Source of the DNA: an uncultured bacterium
Lineage (GTDB): Bacteria > Verrucomicrobiota > Kiritimatiellia > CAIKKV01 > CAITUY01
Assembly (NCBI GenBank): GCA_903895695.1
Contig: CAITUY010000051.1
Coordinates: 1-50,497 of the forward strand
DNA length: 50,497 nucleotides
Reading direction: 5' to 3'
The translations under genes and the position numbers were made by a program. Positions 7,721-15,726 of the stretch are shown piece by piece; within the stretch, counting starts at the first letter, position 1, and each line of letters begins with the position of its first letter. Below the pieces are notes generated by a model. The model saw only the letters and a list, made by a program, of their open reading frames with translations. It was not told the DNA's origin and made no database searches.

Positions 7721-9244
7721 CTACTCTGCCGTATTGGCCGAGCGGCGACCCGCTGCGCCTGTTGGCGTATGGCCCGTGAACGTGTTTCTGCTCCAGTATC
7801 CCTCGAGGCGGGCCCCGTCGATGAACGTGTAGACGCCGCGGCCCTGCATCATGCCGTCGGCCCAAGCGCCGTCATAGCGGTCGCCGTTGGAGAATGTGGA
7901 GGTGCCTGTGCCGGACTTCAGGGAACCCGCCGACCACACGCCTTCCAGCCGGTTGCTATTGGCGAAGGTATAACTCCCGGAACCCTGCATGAGCCCGGCG
8001 GCCCAGTCACCCTCGTAGCGGTCTCCGTTGGCGAATGTGTAGACTCCCCGACCGCTCATGCGGTCCGACTTCCATTCGCCGTCATAGCTGTCGCCGCCGG
8101 ACAGAATGGCCCTGCCACGGCCGTCGCGCTTGCCGGCAAGCCACTGGCCGTTGTATCGCTCGCCGCCTGGAAGAGTCAGTGAGCCTTCATACCGTGTCGT
8201 GTCACTGGGTTCCTGGCCTTCATAGCGGGAGCCATCCGGGTAGGTGAGCGATCCGTTCCAGACCGGCTTAGGAGGGGGCGCGCGTACCACAGAGACGGGC
8301 TTTACGACCTTGGGGCTGGCTTGGGGGTCTGGTTTCGATACGGGCGCGGGCGCGGAATTGACCTCCGGCTTGGCTACGGTGTTGGTTTCGGTCTTGGTTT
8401 CGACCGCGGGCACGGGCTGGGGTGCAGGAGCGGGTTGGGGTACAGGCACAGGTTGCGGCGTGGGCGCGGGATCTACGCGGGGAGGCGGCACCGGTTTGCT
8501 CTCGACCTTCGCGGGGGCGGGTGGCGAGGCAACCGGGACAGAGGGCTTGGCTTCGGTGCGGGCCGTCGTGTTGGTCGAGTGGTGGAACAGGCGGCTCAGC
8601 CCGGACGGCGGTTTGGGCGACAGGGTTTCGATGGCATTCGTGGCCTTGCGCTCGCGGGCCAGATCGAGTGCGGTAAGGCCGCTGGCGTTGGTCACGGCGG
8701 TGTCGCCGCCGAAATTCACGATCAGGCGGGCCACATCGGCCGCATCGTTGTAGGCCGCCCAGTGGAGCGGTGTGAATCCGTTCATGGCCTTGGCGTTCAC
8801 GTCGGCGCCGGCCTCGAGCAGCAGGCGGGCAATCGCCTCGTTGCGATTGTACGCGGCCCAGTGAAGGGGGGACGAACTCTTAGCGGTCAGGGCGTTGACC
8901 TTGGCTCCGTTGGCCAGCAGCAGTTTCACCATGGCCGTCTGGTTCTTGTTTACGGCGCAATGCAATGGCGTCAGCCCTGTGTCCGTGGCCAAGTTGACAT
9001 CGGCGCCCGACGCGATCAGGAGCTTGGCCATGTCGGTGCTGCCCATGAGCGCGGCCAGTTGCAGCGCAGTGTTGCCGTCGGCGTCGCGGGCATTGGCCAC
9101 GAGCTTGGGGGTCGTCGCCAGGAGCGCGCGCGCCTGGTTGAGATCGTTATTCTTGACGGCTTCGTGGATGGGGTCGGCAAGGACCACCGGAACGGCAATC
9201 CCCAGCGACATGAATAAGGCGATGGCGGCGAGGCACCGGTTCAT
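7721..9244 (-). CDS. Secreted ankyrin-repeat/MORN-repeat hybrid protein
   Basis: The product is 507 residues. A signal peptide (MNRCLAAIALFMSLGIAVPVVLA) is followed by about five ankyrin repeats (residues about 25-215, e.g. GNTALQLAALMGSTDMAKLL, GLTPLHCAVNKNQTAMVKLL, GFTPLHWAAYNDAADVARLI). A long Pro/Lys/Ala linker follows (about 230-345, with VPVPQPAPAPQPVP). A C-terminal block then holds MORN-type repeats (about 345-490, e.g. GDRYEGDWAAGLMQGSGSY, GDRYDGAWADGMMQGRGVY). Both repeat types mediate protein or membrane contacts. The Pro-rich linker looks like a cell-wall-spanning spacer. AAGGAG lies upstream of the ATG on the minus strand with good spacing. It is divergent from hisH. The function is unknown; a scaffold on the outer surface is a guess. 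Confidence 0.88.
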   Translation of the reverse strand: MNRCLAAIALFMSLGIAVPVVLADPIHEAVKNNDLNQARALLATTPKLVANARDADGNTALQLAALMGSTDMAKLLIASGADVNLATDTGLTPLHCAVNKNQTAMVKLLLANGAKVNALTAKSSSPLHWAAYNRNEAIARLLLEAGADVNAKAMNGFTPLHWAAYNDAADVARLIVNFGGDTAVTNASGLTALDLARERKATNAIETLSPKPPSGLSRLFHHSTNTTARTEAKPSVPVASPPAPAKVESKPVPPPRVDPAPTPQPVPVPQPAPAPQPVPAVETKTETNTVAKPEVNSAPAPVSKPDPQASPKVVKPVSVVRAPPPKPVWNGSLTYPDGSRYEGQEPSDTTRYEGSLTLPGGERYNGQWLAGKRDGRGRAILSGGDSYDGEWKSDRMSGRGVYTFANGDRYEGDWAAGLMQGSGSYTFANSNRLEGVWSAGSLKSGTGTSTFSNGDRYDGAWADGMMQGRGVYTFIDGARLEGYWSRNTFTGHTPTGAAGRRSANTAE

Positions 9245-9347
9245 AGTAGGACTCCTTCACTCCGGCCGAGTTCAAACTCTGCTCGACAAGCTGCTTGGGT
9301 AAGATAAGACTATGCGGGCTTCATTGCAAGGGAGAGGAAGCAGGGCG

Positions 9348-9381
9348 CAGCGAACGGTGAACAGTGAACGGTGAACGGTGA
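9348..9381 (+). repeat. GTGAACA-type heptamer array supplying the hisH start codon
   Basis: Direct copies GCGAACG-GTGAACA-GTGAACG-GTGAACG-GTGA run without an inverted partner. The last GTG (9378-9380) is the first codon of hisH, and the codon two triplets before it is a stop (TGA at 9372-9374). A purine-rich stretch that looks like a ribosome site (AAGGGAGAGGAAG, about 9329-9341) lies some 37 bases upstream of the start, on the far side of the array. Confidence 0.85.
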
Positions 9382-10001
9382 TAGCGATCGTCGACTATAA
9401 GGCAGGCAACCTCACGAGCGTCAAACTGGCGTTTGACGCGATCGGCGTGGAGGCGCGCGTCACGGACCAGGCGGACGAGATCCTGGCGGCCGATCGTGTC
9501 GTATTTCCGGGCGTGGGCGCGGCCGGCGCCTCCATGCACCACCTTGGGGAACTGAAGCTGGCGGACGTGTTGCGCACGGTGGTGGCGCGCGGTACGCCGT
9601 TCCTGGGAATCTGCGTGGGCATGCAAATCCTGTTCGACCGGTCCGAGGAAGACGGCGGCACGCAGACGCTGGGGTTCATCCCGGGCGACGTGCGGCTGTT
9701 CCGGCCGACCTCCCCGGCCGACAAGGTGCCGCAGATCGGCTGGAACGCCGTGCGTTTCCAACGGACACACCCGGTCTTTGCCGGCGTCGAGGACGAGACC
9801 GAATTCTATTTCGTCCACAGTTACTATCCCGTGACCACCAACCCTGCGGATCGCGTGGGACTGACGGATTACGCGGGCGTGGAGTTCACGTCTGTCGTCG
9901 GCCGCGCCAACCTGGTGGCCACGCAGTTTCACATCGAGAAATCGGGGCGGATCGGGTTGAGCATCTTTCGGAACTTCAGCCGGTGGGACGGTCAATGCTG
10001 A
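9378..10001 (+). CDS. hisH: Imidazole glycerol phosphate synthase, glutaminase subunit HisH
   Basis: The product is 207 residues, standard length. HisH hydrolyses glutamine and channels ammonia to HisF to make imidazole glycerol phosphate and AICAR in histidine synthesis. The canonical N-terminus MIAIVDYKAGNLTSV fixes the start at GTG 9378, within a heptamer repeat. An in-frame stop lies just upstream, so no earlier start is possible. The triad is C79 (GICVGMQILF), H185 and E187 (QFHIEKSG). The oxyanion-strand segment FPGVGAAG is present. It overlaps hisF by 7 nt, consistent with coupled synthesis of the two subunits. No other his gene is in the window. Translation may be unusual because no ribosome site lies at normal distance. 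Confidence 0.96.
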   Translation: MIAIVDYKAGNLTSVKLAFDAIGVEARVTDQADEILAADRVVFPGVGAAGASMHHLGELKLADVLRTVVARGTPFLGICVGMQILFDRSEEDGGTQTLGFIPGDVRLFRPTSPADKVPQIGWNAVRFQRTHPVFAGVEDETEFYFVHSYYPVTTNPADRVGLTDYAGVEFTSVVGRANLVATQFHIEKSGRIGLSIFRNFSRWDGQC

Positions 10002-10774
10002 CAAAGCGCATCATTCCCTGCCTGGACGTGCGGGACAAGAAAGTCACCAAGGGCGTCAAGTTCCAGAACAATGTGGTCCTGGGCGACGCGGTCGAGATGG
10101 CGGCCAGGTACTACGAGGACGGGTGCGACGAGCTAGTCTTCTACGATATCACGGCGTCGGCCGAACGGCGGCCGATCGACATCGACATGGTGCGCGCCGT
10201 GGCGCGGGCCATTCACATTCCGTTCGCCGTGGGCGGCGGCATCTCGAACCTGGCCGACATGGGCCGCGTGCTGCTGGCCGGCGCCGAGAAGATATCCGTC
10301 AACTCGCTGGCCGTCGCGCATCCGGGCATCATCGCCGACGGCGCCAGGGCCTTCGGTTCGCAGTGCATCGTGCTCGGCATGGATCCCGTGAAGGTCGACG
10401 ACCGCGCGCGATTCCCGAGCGGCTACGAGGTCACGGTCCGCGGGTTCAGGGAACGCACCGGGCTCGACGCCCTGGCCTGGGCGAAGCAGGCCGAGGATCT
10501 GGGCGTGGGCGAGATTGTCGTCAACTCGGTCGATGCGGACGGCACGCGCAACGGCTACGAGCTGGCGCTCACCCGGCTCATTGCCGAAAACGTGCGGATC
10601 CCGGTGGTGGCGTCGGGCGGCGCGGGCCGGCCCTCGCATCTGGCCGACGCCTTCACGCAGGGCAAGGCCGACGCCGCGATCATCGCCGGCATGATCCACA
10701 CGGGCGAGTACACGATCCCGCAAATCAAACGCGAGTTGATCGCCGCCGGCATCCCGATCCGGAAGAAGTGGTAA
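9995..10774 (+). CDS. hisF: Imidazole glycerol phosphate synthase, cyclase subunit HisF
   Basis: A 259-residue (beta/alpha)8 barrel that condenses ammonia with PRFAR. The start ATG 9995 gives MLTKRIIPCLDVRD, the usual HisF N-terminus with catalytic D11. The second catalytic aspartate is D130 in GMDPVKVD. Phosphate-binding loops FAVGGGISN and ASGGAGRPSH are present. An in-frame upstream codon at 9983 would only add four residues inside hisH. It overlaps hisH by 7 nt and forms a two-gene unit, with the aldolase-like gene 30 nt downstream perhaps also co-transcribed. Confidence 0.97.
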   Translation: MLTKRIIPCLDVRDKKVTKGVKFQNNVVLGDAVEMAARYYEDGCDELVFYDITASAERRPIDIDMVRAVARAIHIPFAVGGGISNLADMGRVLLAGAEKISVNSLAVAHPGIIADGARAFGSQCIVLGMDPVKVDDRARFPSGYEVTVRGFRERTGLDALAWAKQAEDLGVGEIVVNSVDADGTRNGYELALTRLIAENVRIPVVASGGAGRPSHLADAFTQGKADAAIIAGMIHTGEYTIPQIKRELIAAGIPIRKKW

Positions 10775-10804
10775 GGCAGCGATAGGCGAACGAGGAGTAG
10801 AACC

Positions 10805-11809
10805 ATGGCGCGGAAATCCGAGACGAGTGAAACGAGAGCGGACAAGAAGGGGACCTGGCTGACCTATCGCCCGGACATCAAGGTCCTGGACTGCACGATC
10901 CGCGACGGCGGATTGATCAACGCCTGCCATTTCGAGGACGGATTTGTCCGCGCCATCTACGAGACGTGCGCGGCGGCCGGGGTCGACTACATGGAGATCG
11001 GCTACAAGGGCTCCAAGAAGGTCTATGCGCCGAAGGAGTATGGTCCCTGGAAGTATTGCGATGAAGACGATCTGCGCCGCATCGTGGGCGAGGGCCCGGC
11101 CACCGTGAAGCTGTCCGTCATGGCCGATGCGGAGCGCACGGACTACCACGAGGACATCTTGCCCAAGCAGCAGAGCGTGCTGGACATGATTCGCGTCGCG
11201 ACCTACATCCACCAGATTCCCACGGCCCTCGACATGATCAAGTGCGCCCACGACAAGGGCTACGAGACGACGCTCAACCTGATGGGCGTGTCGGTGGTGC
11301 AGGAGCACGAGTTGTCCGAGGCCCTGGACATCCTGGCCCGCTCGGAAGTGAACGTTATCTACATCGTGGACAGCTTCGGTTCGCTCTATTCCGAGGAAAT
11401 CCAGGTGCTGGCCCGCAAGTTCATCCAGGTCGCGGGCCGGGCCGGCAAGCAGGTGGGCATCCACACGCATAACAACCAGCAACTCGCCTATGCCAACACG
11501 ATCGAGGGGCTGATCCTGGGCGTCAGCTACCTGGACTGCACCATGGGCGGGCTGGGCCGCGGTGCCGGAAACTGTCCCACGGAACTGCTGCTGGGCTTCC
11601 TCAAGAACCCCAAGTTCCATATCCGGCCCGTGCTGCAGTGCCTCCAGGATCACATCCTGCCGATGCGCCAGAAGCTCAAGTGGGGATTCGACATCCCCTA
11701 CATGCTGACCGGCCAGCTCAACATGCACCCCCGCCTCGCCATCGAGGCCGTCGAGGAAGGCCGCCAGGATTTCGTGGGCTTCTACGACGACATCACCGCC
11801 GAGGAGTAG
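10805..11809 (+). CDS. DRE-TIM metallolyase (HMGL-like aldolase domain) protein
   Basis: The product is 334 residues. LDCTIRDGGLIN is the DRE-type signature that binds the divalent metal with a later HTHNN (VGIHTHNNQQLAYAN), as in 4-hydroxy-2-oxovalerate aldolase, HMG-CoA lyase and isopropylmalate synthase. DCTMGGLGRGAGNCPTE is the glycine-rich segment of the aldolase subgroup. The protein lacks the C-terminal regulatory or communication domains of LeuA and HMGL, so a carbon-carbon lyase or aldolase role is most likely, with unknown substrate. The ATG is preceded by GAGGAG. It follows hisF by 30 nt. A GC hairpin just after the stop may end the operon. Confidence 0.85.
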   Translation: MARKSETSETRADKKGTWLTYRPDIKVLDCTIRDGGLINACHFEDGFVRAIYETCAAAGVDYMEIGYKGSKKVYAPKEYGPWKYCDEDDLRRIVGEGPATVKLSVMADAERTDYHEDILPKQQSVLDMIRVATYIHQIPTALDMIKCAHDKGYETTLNLMGVSVVQEHELSEALDILARSEVNVIYIVDSFGSLYSEEIQVLARKFIQVAGRAGKQVGIHTHNNQQLAYANTIEGLILGVSYLDCTMGGLGRGAGNCPTELLLGFLKNPKFHIRPVLQCLQDHILPMRQKLKWGFDIPYMLTGQLNMHPRLAIEAVEEGRQDFVGFYDDITAEE

Positions 11810-11814
11810 GCTGC

Positions 11815-11834
11815 CCGCGGGCTGTGTCCCGCGG
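11815..11834 (+). terminator. GC-rich hairpin after the aldolase-like gene
   Basis: CCGCGGG (11815-11821) and CCCGCGG (11828-11834) form a perfect 7-bp stem with a 6-nt loop, beginning six bases after the stop codon. TGC/GCA flanks could extend it with a bulge. No U-tract follows. Confidence 0.4.
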
Positions 11835-11878
11835 TAGGCATGGTCGGCGCGGTGCATTCTGTCGTGCACACAATGGCG

Positions 11879-11908
11879 TTGACAGGGGGTCCGCTGCGGG
11901 CCTAAGGT
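11879..11908 (+). promoter_or_regulatory. Possible sigma-70 promoter of the FHA regulator gene
   Basis: A consensus -35 TTGACA at 11879-11884 is followed after 18 bp by TAAGGT (11903-11908), a weak -10. The gene's ATG is at 11915, so transcription from here would give a nearly leaderless mRNA. Alternatively, AAGG within the same stretch is the ribosome site and the promoter lies further upstream. Confidence 0.35.
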
Positions 11909-11914
11909 TCGCGC

Positions 11915-13309
11915 ATGACCAACGCGGAGCGGAAGGACGAGGAGACGGTCGAGCGGTTGGGGGCGCGCACGGTGCTGCTGTCGCGCAACGGCACACCCAA
12001 GTCGCTGCTCGTCCGGAAATACAAACTGTTGATCGCCAGCGGGACCGACCAGGGACGCGAGGTGACAATCGACAGTGACACGTTCACGATCGGCGCCGGG
12101 ACGGAATGCGACCTGGTCATCCGCGACGCGCACGCTTCGCGCCGGCACTGCGAGATCCTGTCCCAGCCCCAAGGGTTCCTGCTGCGCGACCTGAAGAGCA
12201 CGAACGGTACGCTCGTGCACGGCGTGCGCGTGAGCGAAGCCTTCCTGACCTACGGCACCGAATTCCAATGCGGGACCACGCGGCTGATTTTCTGCCCGCT
12301 GCAGGAAGTGGCCACGATCCCGCTCAGCCCGCGCGAGAGCATGGGCCGCCTGCAGGGCGTCAGCGTGGCCATGCGGCGGGTGTTCCACCTGGCTGAAACC
12401 TACGCCCCGACCGCCGCCGCCATCCTGATTCAGGGCGAAACGGGTACCGGCAAGGAACTGCTGGCCGAGGCGATCCACGAATACAGCCAGCGGCACGACA
12501 AGCCGTTCGTGGTGATCGATTGCAGCTCGCTGGCGAAGGGTGTTGTCGAGAGCGAACTGTTCGGCCACGTGAAGGGCGCATTCACCGGCGCCACCGCCGA
12601 ACGCACCGGCGCCTTCGAGGCGGCCGCCGGGGGGACCGTCTTCCTTGACGAGATCGGCGAACTTGACCTGGAACTGCAACCCAAGCTCCTGCGCGTGCTG
12701 GAACGGAAGGAAGTCCGCCGGTTGGGTTCGAACACGGTCCGCCGCATCAACGTGCGCGTGATCGTGGCCACGAACCGCAACCTGGAAAAAGAGGTGCGGG
12801 ACGGGCGGTTCCGGGAGGATCTGTTCTACCGCCTTTCCGTGGTACGGATCGAACTGCCGCCGTTGCGCAAGCGCCCGGAAGACATCCCCATGCTGATGAA
12901 GCATTTCATGGCGGAATTCGCCGCCGAGGGGCCGGACCAGGGGCCGGTGGACGTCGACAAGGCCATGGAGGTCATGGGCGCCTACGACTGGCCCGGCAAT
13001 GTTCGCGAATTGCGAAATCTGGTTGAGTTGGCGATGTTGGGGCGCAGCGGGCGCATCGACTTCGGTGCGTCGCTGTTCCTGGGCCGTCTGCACGATGCGT
13101 CGCACGAGGGGGCGGTCCTGACCCCGTCGTCGTCCGCCGATCAGCCGTTCAAGGACGCCAAGAACAAGCTGGTCGAGCAGTTCGAGAAGGATTATGTCCG
13201 GACCCTGCTGGAGAAGAGCGGGGGCAACATCTCCAAGGCGGCGCGGGAAGCCCGCATTGAGCGGGCGTACCTGCAGCGCCTGATCAAGAAGCACGGCATG
13301 AACGCGTAG
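11915..13309 (+). CDS. Sigma-54-dependent transcriptional activator with N-terminal FHA domain
   Basis: The product is 464 residues. Residues about 36-126 are an FHA phosphothreonine-binding domain with the conserved SRRH (75-78) and STNGT (95-99). The AAA+ domain shows Walker A GETGTGKE (174-181), the sigma-54-contacting GAFTGA loop (221-226) and Walker B DEIGE (245-249), then the usual arginine-rich C-terminal half. A Fis-type helix-turn-helix (GGNISKAAREARIERAYLQRLIKKHG) ends the protein. An FHA domain in place of a receiver implies control by Ser/Thr phosphorylation. A Ser/Thr kinase gene is convergent with only one base between the stops. All catalytic and sigma-54 motifs are intact. Confidence 0.95.
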   Translation: MTNAERKDEETVERLGARTVLLSRNGTPKSLLVRKYKLLIASGTDQGREVTIDSDTFTIGAGTECDLVIRDAHASRRHCEILSQPQGFLLRDLKSTNGTLVHGVRVSEAFLTYGTEFQCGTTRLIFCPLQEVATIPLSPRESMGRLQGVSVAMRRVFHLAETYAPTAAAILIQGETGTGKELLAEAIHEYSQRHDKPFVVIDCSSLAKGVVESELFGHVKGAFTGATAERTGAFEAAAGGTVFLDEIGELDLELQPKLLRVLERKEVRRLGSNTVRRINVRVIVATNRNLEKEVRDGRFREDLFYRLSVVRIELPPLRKRPEDIPMLMKHFMAEFAAEGPDQGPVDVDKAMEVMGAYDWPGNVRELRNLVELAMLGRSGRIDFGASLFLGRLHDASHEGAVLTPSSSADQPFKDAKNKLVEQFEKDYVRTLLEKSGGNISKAAREARIERAYLQRLIKKHGMNA

Positions 13310-13310
13310 G

Positions 13311-15665
13311 TCACTTCTGCTTCGTTGTCTTCGCGGGCGCCAGCTGGGCTGGCGCGGGGCGTGGCGCCGGCCGCGGGGGCTGCCGGGGCGGCTCCGGCCG
13401 TTTCGTGATCGCGTCTTCCCCAACGACCTGCACCCCCCAGTGGGCGGAGTAGGCGTGGAGCGGCGCAGCCAGCAGGGTGTGGTCGTACAGCCAGTACACC
13501 GGCGTGTAGAATCGGTGCAAGTCCTCGAACGAGGCGCCGAAGTCCATGTCCCGATTCACATTGAGGTAATAGACCGGGCCCAGGCTGAGCACATAGAGCA
13601 GCGACAGGCATCCGACGCCTGCGCCCAGCAGGCTGCCGTACCAGCGGCGGCGCGCGCCGGCAATGCGCGGCAGCAAGGCCTTCGCAGTTTCCGAGTCGCG
13701 TTTGTAGCGATCGAGGATGTCCCGGGCCATGCGCTCGGCCAGGCGGTAGTGGCGATCCTTGAGCGCCTGCTCGGCCAGGCCGGTGATCGTGGCAATCTGC
13801 TGGGCGGTTTCGGCCGCCTTGCGGAGGGCCTCGTCGGCCGGGGTGGCATCGGCCGTAAGCTCGCGGAGGCGCCGCCCGGCCTCCAGGCAGCGGTCGTAGT
13901 CCTGGTTGCGGGCGGCTTCCTGGACTTCGCGGACGAGCCGCGCGGAGGTTTCCTCGGCCTCGGTCAGATCTGTTTCCAGGCGGGCGCTGTCCTTGGCGAT
14001 TGCCGCCAGCGTGCTGGCGAACTCGCCGGGCGGTTCGGCGCCGGCGGTCTCGGACGGGACCAGGGCGCCCTTGAGCAGGGGGTACTGGGATTCCAGGCGC
14101 AGGACGCGCATGCGGCGCACCTTGACGTCCTCGAGCATGGAGCGGCAGGCGGCCAGTTCGCGGCCGGCGAAGCGCTCGCGCGCGGCGGTCAGGTCGGTGC
14201 GCAGGCCGAGCATATCGCGCTCGGCAATGCGCCACGGCAGTTCGCCGCGGAGTTTGCCGAAGGCGTTGCTGTCGTCGAGCACGTCATACTCGCTCAACCG
14301 GTCCCGCACCTCCTCGTAATTCTGCCGGCTCAGGGCCTCGGTGATCGTCTGCCCGAGTTCGTCCTTGCGGCGCAGGGCCCAGTCGGCGGTCTCGCCCAGT
14401 TCTTGGATTTCACGCACCAGGTCGCGGCCCTTGTCGCCGCGCGGCTGGAAGCGCAGGAGCCCTTCCATGGCGTCCTTGATGCGCGCGAAATCCTTCTGGC
14501 GGCGGAAGTCCCGCAGCCGGTTGATCAGCGTGCGCATGTCCTCGAAGGTCTTGATATCGGTGCCGCAGCCTCCGCAGAAGCGGACCCCGACGCGGGTCTC
14601 GCCCTCGCATTCGGGACAGCGTTCCAGGCCGTCCCAGTCGCATTGCGAGCAGAAGCGCTGGGCCACGGCATTGAGCGCGTTGCACCACTTGCAGCGCCAC
14701 ATGCCGGGGTCGGTCTGGGGCGAGAGGTAATCGCCGGCGGACTGCGCGAGGACCTCGCCGAAGTCGCGCGCCGTCGGCCAGCGCAGGCGGGGATCGCGTT
14801 CCATGGCCTTGAGGATCACGGGCCGCAGGTAGTCGGGCACGCGGCTGTCGCGGAAGAAGCGGGGGTTTTCGCCGGTGAGGCAGAAGTAAAGGATGCCCCC
14901 CAGGCTGTAGATGTCCGCGCGCTCGTCGGCCAGGCTGGTGTCTTCTTCCTGCTCGGGGGCGGCGTAGCCGAGCGACAGCAGGCGCGTCCCCGTGAGGGTA
15001 AGCTTGAGGCTCTCGGTCGTCGTACCGCGCGCCAGGCCGAAATCCGCGATGCGGGGTTCGCCGTGTTCATCGAGCAGCACGTTCGAGGGTTTTAGGTCGC
15101 GATGGATCACGCCGTGTCGGTGCGCGTAGTCCATCGCGAGGCAGAGCTTTTTGACCAGCGTTACGGCGGCGCGGGGTGTCAGGGGCCCGTTGCCGTGTTC
15201 GACCTTCTGGTCCAGGTTGAGCGAAGGCGGCGGCCAGTCGGGGGCGAACGGTTTGCCGGGTCCCGCCACATATTCCATGACGATGTAGGGGCCCTTGTCG
15301 TCCTCGTCGCAGTCGAACAGGCGTACGATGTAGATGTGATTGAGCGCCGCGACCAGGCGCGCCTCGCGCAGAAAGCGTTCCTTCATCACCGGGTTGGCGA
15401 GCACGGCGGGCCCGAGACGCTTCAGGGCCACGTGCCGGCCGAGCTTGGGGTCACGGGCCAGGTAGACGACGCTCATGCCGCCGCGACCGATTTCGCAGAG
15501 GATCTCGTAGGCCGCGGGCGCCGCGCCGCCGACCGCCGTGCCCGGGGCCGCGGTGGGCGCGTCCAAGTGCACCGTGGCGTCCGCGCGGCCCGACCGGGGC
15601 AACAGCAGCGTGGCGCTGCCGTTGGCGGGGGTCGCGACGGGCGGGACTGTAGCGGGTTCGGTCAT
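13311..15665 (-). CDS. Membrane-anchored Ser/Thr protein kinase with zinc ribbons
   Basis: The product is 784 residues. The kinase domain (about 53-310) has GRGGMS (60-65), catalytic Lys82, HRDLKPSN (188-195), DFG (208-210) and GYAAPEQ. It is followed by two zinc ribbons: C325/C328 with C339/C342, and C350/C353 with C364/C367. A long helical region predicted as coiled coil (about 375-670) precedes one transmembrane segment (about 677-703, SLLGAGVGCLSLLYVLSL) and a Pro-rich tail. The order kinase, zinc ribbon, coiled coil, membrane suggests a cytoplasmic kinase anchored at its C-terminus. It lies downstream of a cytidylate-kinase-like gene (61 nt) and is convergent with the FHA activator, a likely target. 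Confidence 0.93.
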   Translation of the reverse strand: MTEPATVPPVATPANGSATLLLPRSGRADATVHLDAPTAAPGTAVGGAAPAAYEILCEIGRGGMSVVYLARDPKLGRHVALKRLGPAVLANPVMKERFLREARLVAALNHIYIVRLFDCDEDDKGPYIVMEYVAGPGKPFAPDWPPPSLNLDQKVEHGNGPLTPRAAVTLVKKLCLAMDYAHRHGVIHRDLKPSNVLLDEHGEPRIADFGLARGTTTESLKLTLTGTRLLSLGYAAPEQEEDTSLADERADIYSLGGILYFCLTGENPRFFRDSRVPDYLRPVILKAMERDPRLRWPTARDFGEVLAQSAGDYLSPQTDPGMWRCKWCNALNAVAQRFCSQCDWDGLERCPECEGETRVGVRFCGGCGTDIKTFEDMRTLINRLRDFRRQKDFARIKDAMEGLLRFQPRGDKGRDLVREIQELGETADWALRRKDELGQTITEALSRQNYEEVRDRLSEYDVLDDSNAFGKLRGELPWRIAERDMLGLRTDLTAARERFAGRELAACRSMLEDVKVRRMRVLRLESQYPLLKGALVPSETAGAEPPGEFASTLAAIAKDSARLETDLTEAEETSARLVREVQEAARNQDYDRCLEAGRRLRELTADATPADEALRKAAETAQQIATITGLAEQALKDRHYRLAERMARDILDRYKRDSETAKALLPRIAGARRRWYGSLLGAGVGCLSLLYVLSLGPVYYLNVNRDMDFGASFEDLHRFYTPVYWLYDHTLLAAPLHAYSAHWGVQVVGEDAITKRPEPPRQPPRPAPRPAPAQLAPAKTTKQK

Positions 15666-15726
15666 GCGCTGACCGGAAGAATAGCACGTTTACGGCTTGA
15701 CCGTTAGCCCGGCTTTCGCGGTCGCT

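Noticed and set aside
10133..13423. 1,096-codon open frame on the minus strand
   Set aside because: It lies antisense to hisF, the aldolase-like gene and the FHA activator, all with intact family motifs. Its translation is Arg/Gly/His/Asp-rich without domains, as expected for a shadow frame in GC-rich DNA.
13440..15095. 551-codon open frame on the plus strand
   Set aside because: It is antisense to the Ser/Thr kinase, which has all kinase and zinc-ribbon motifs.
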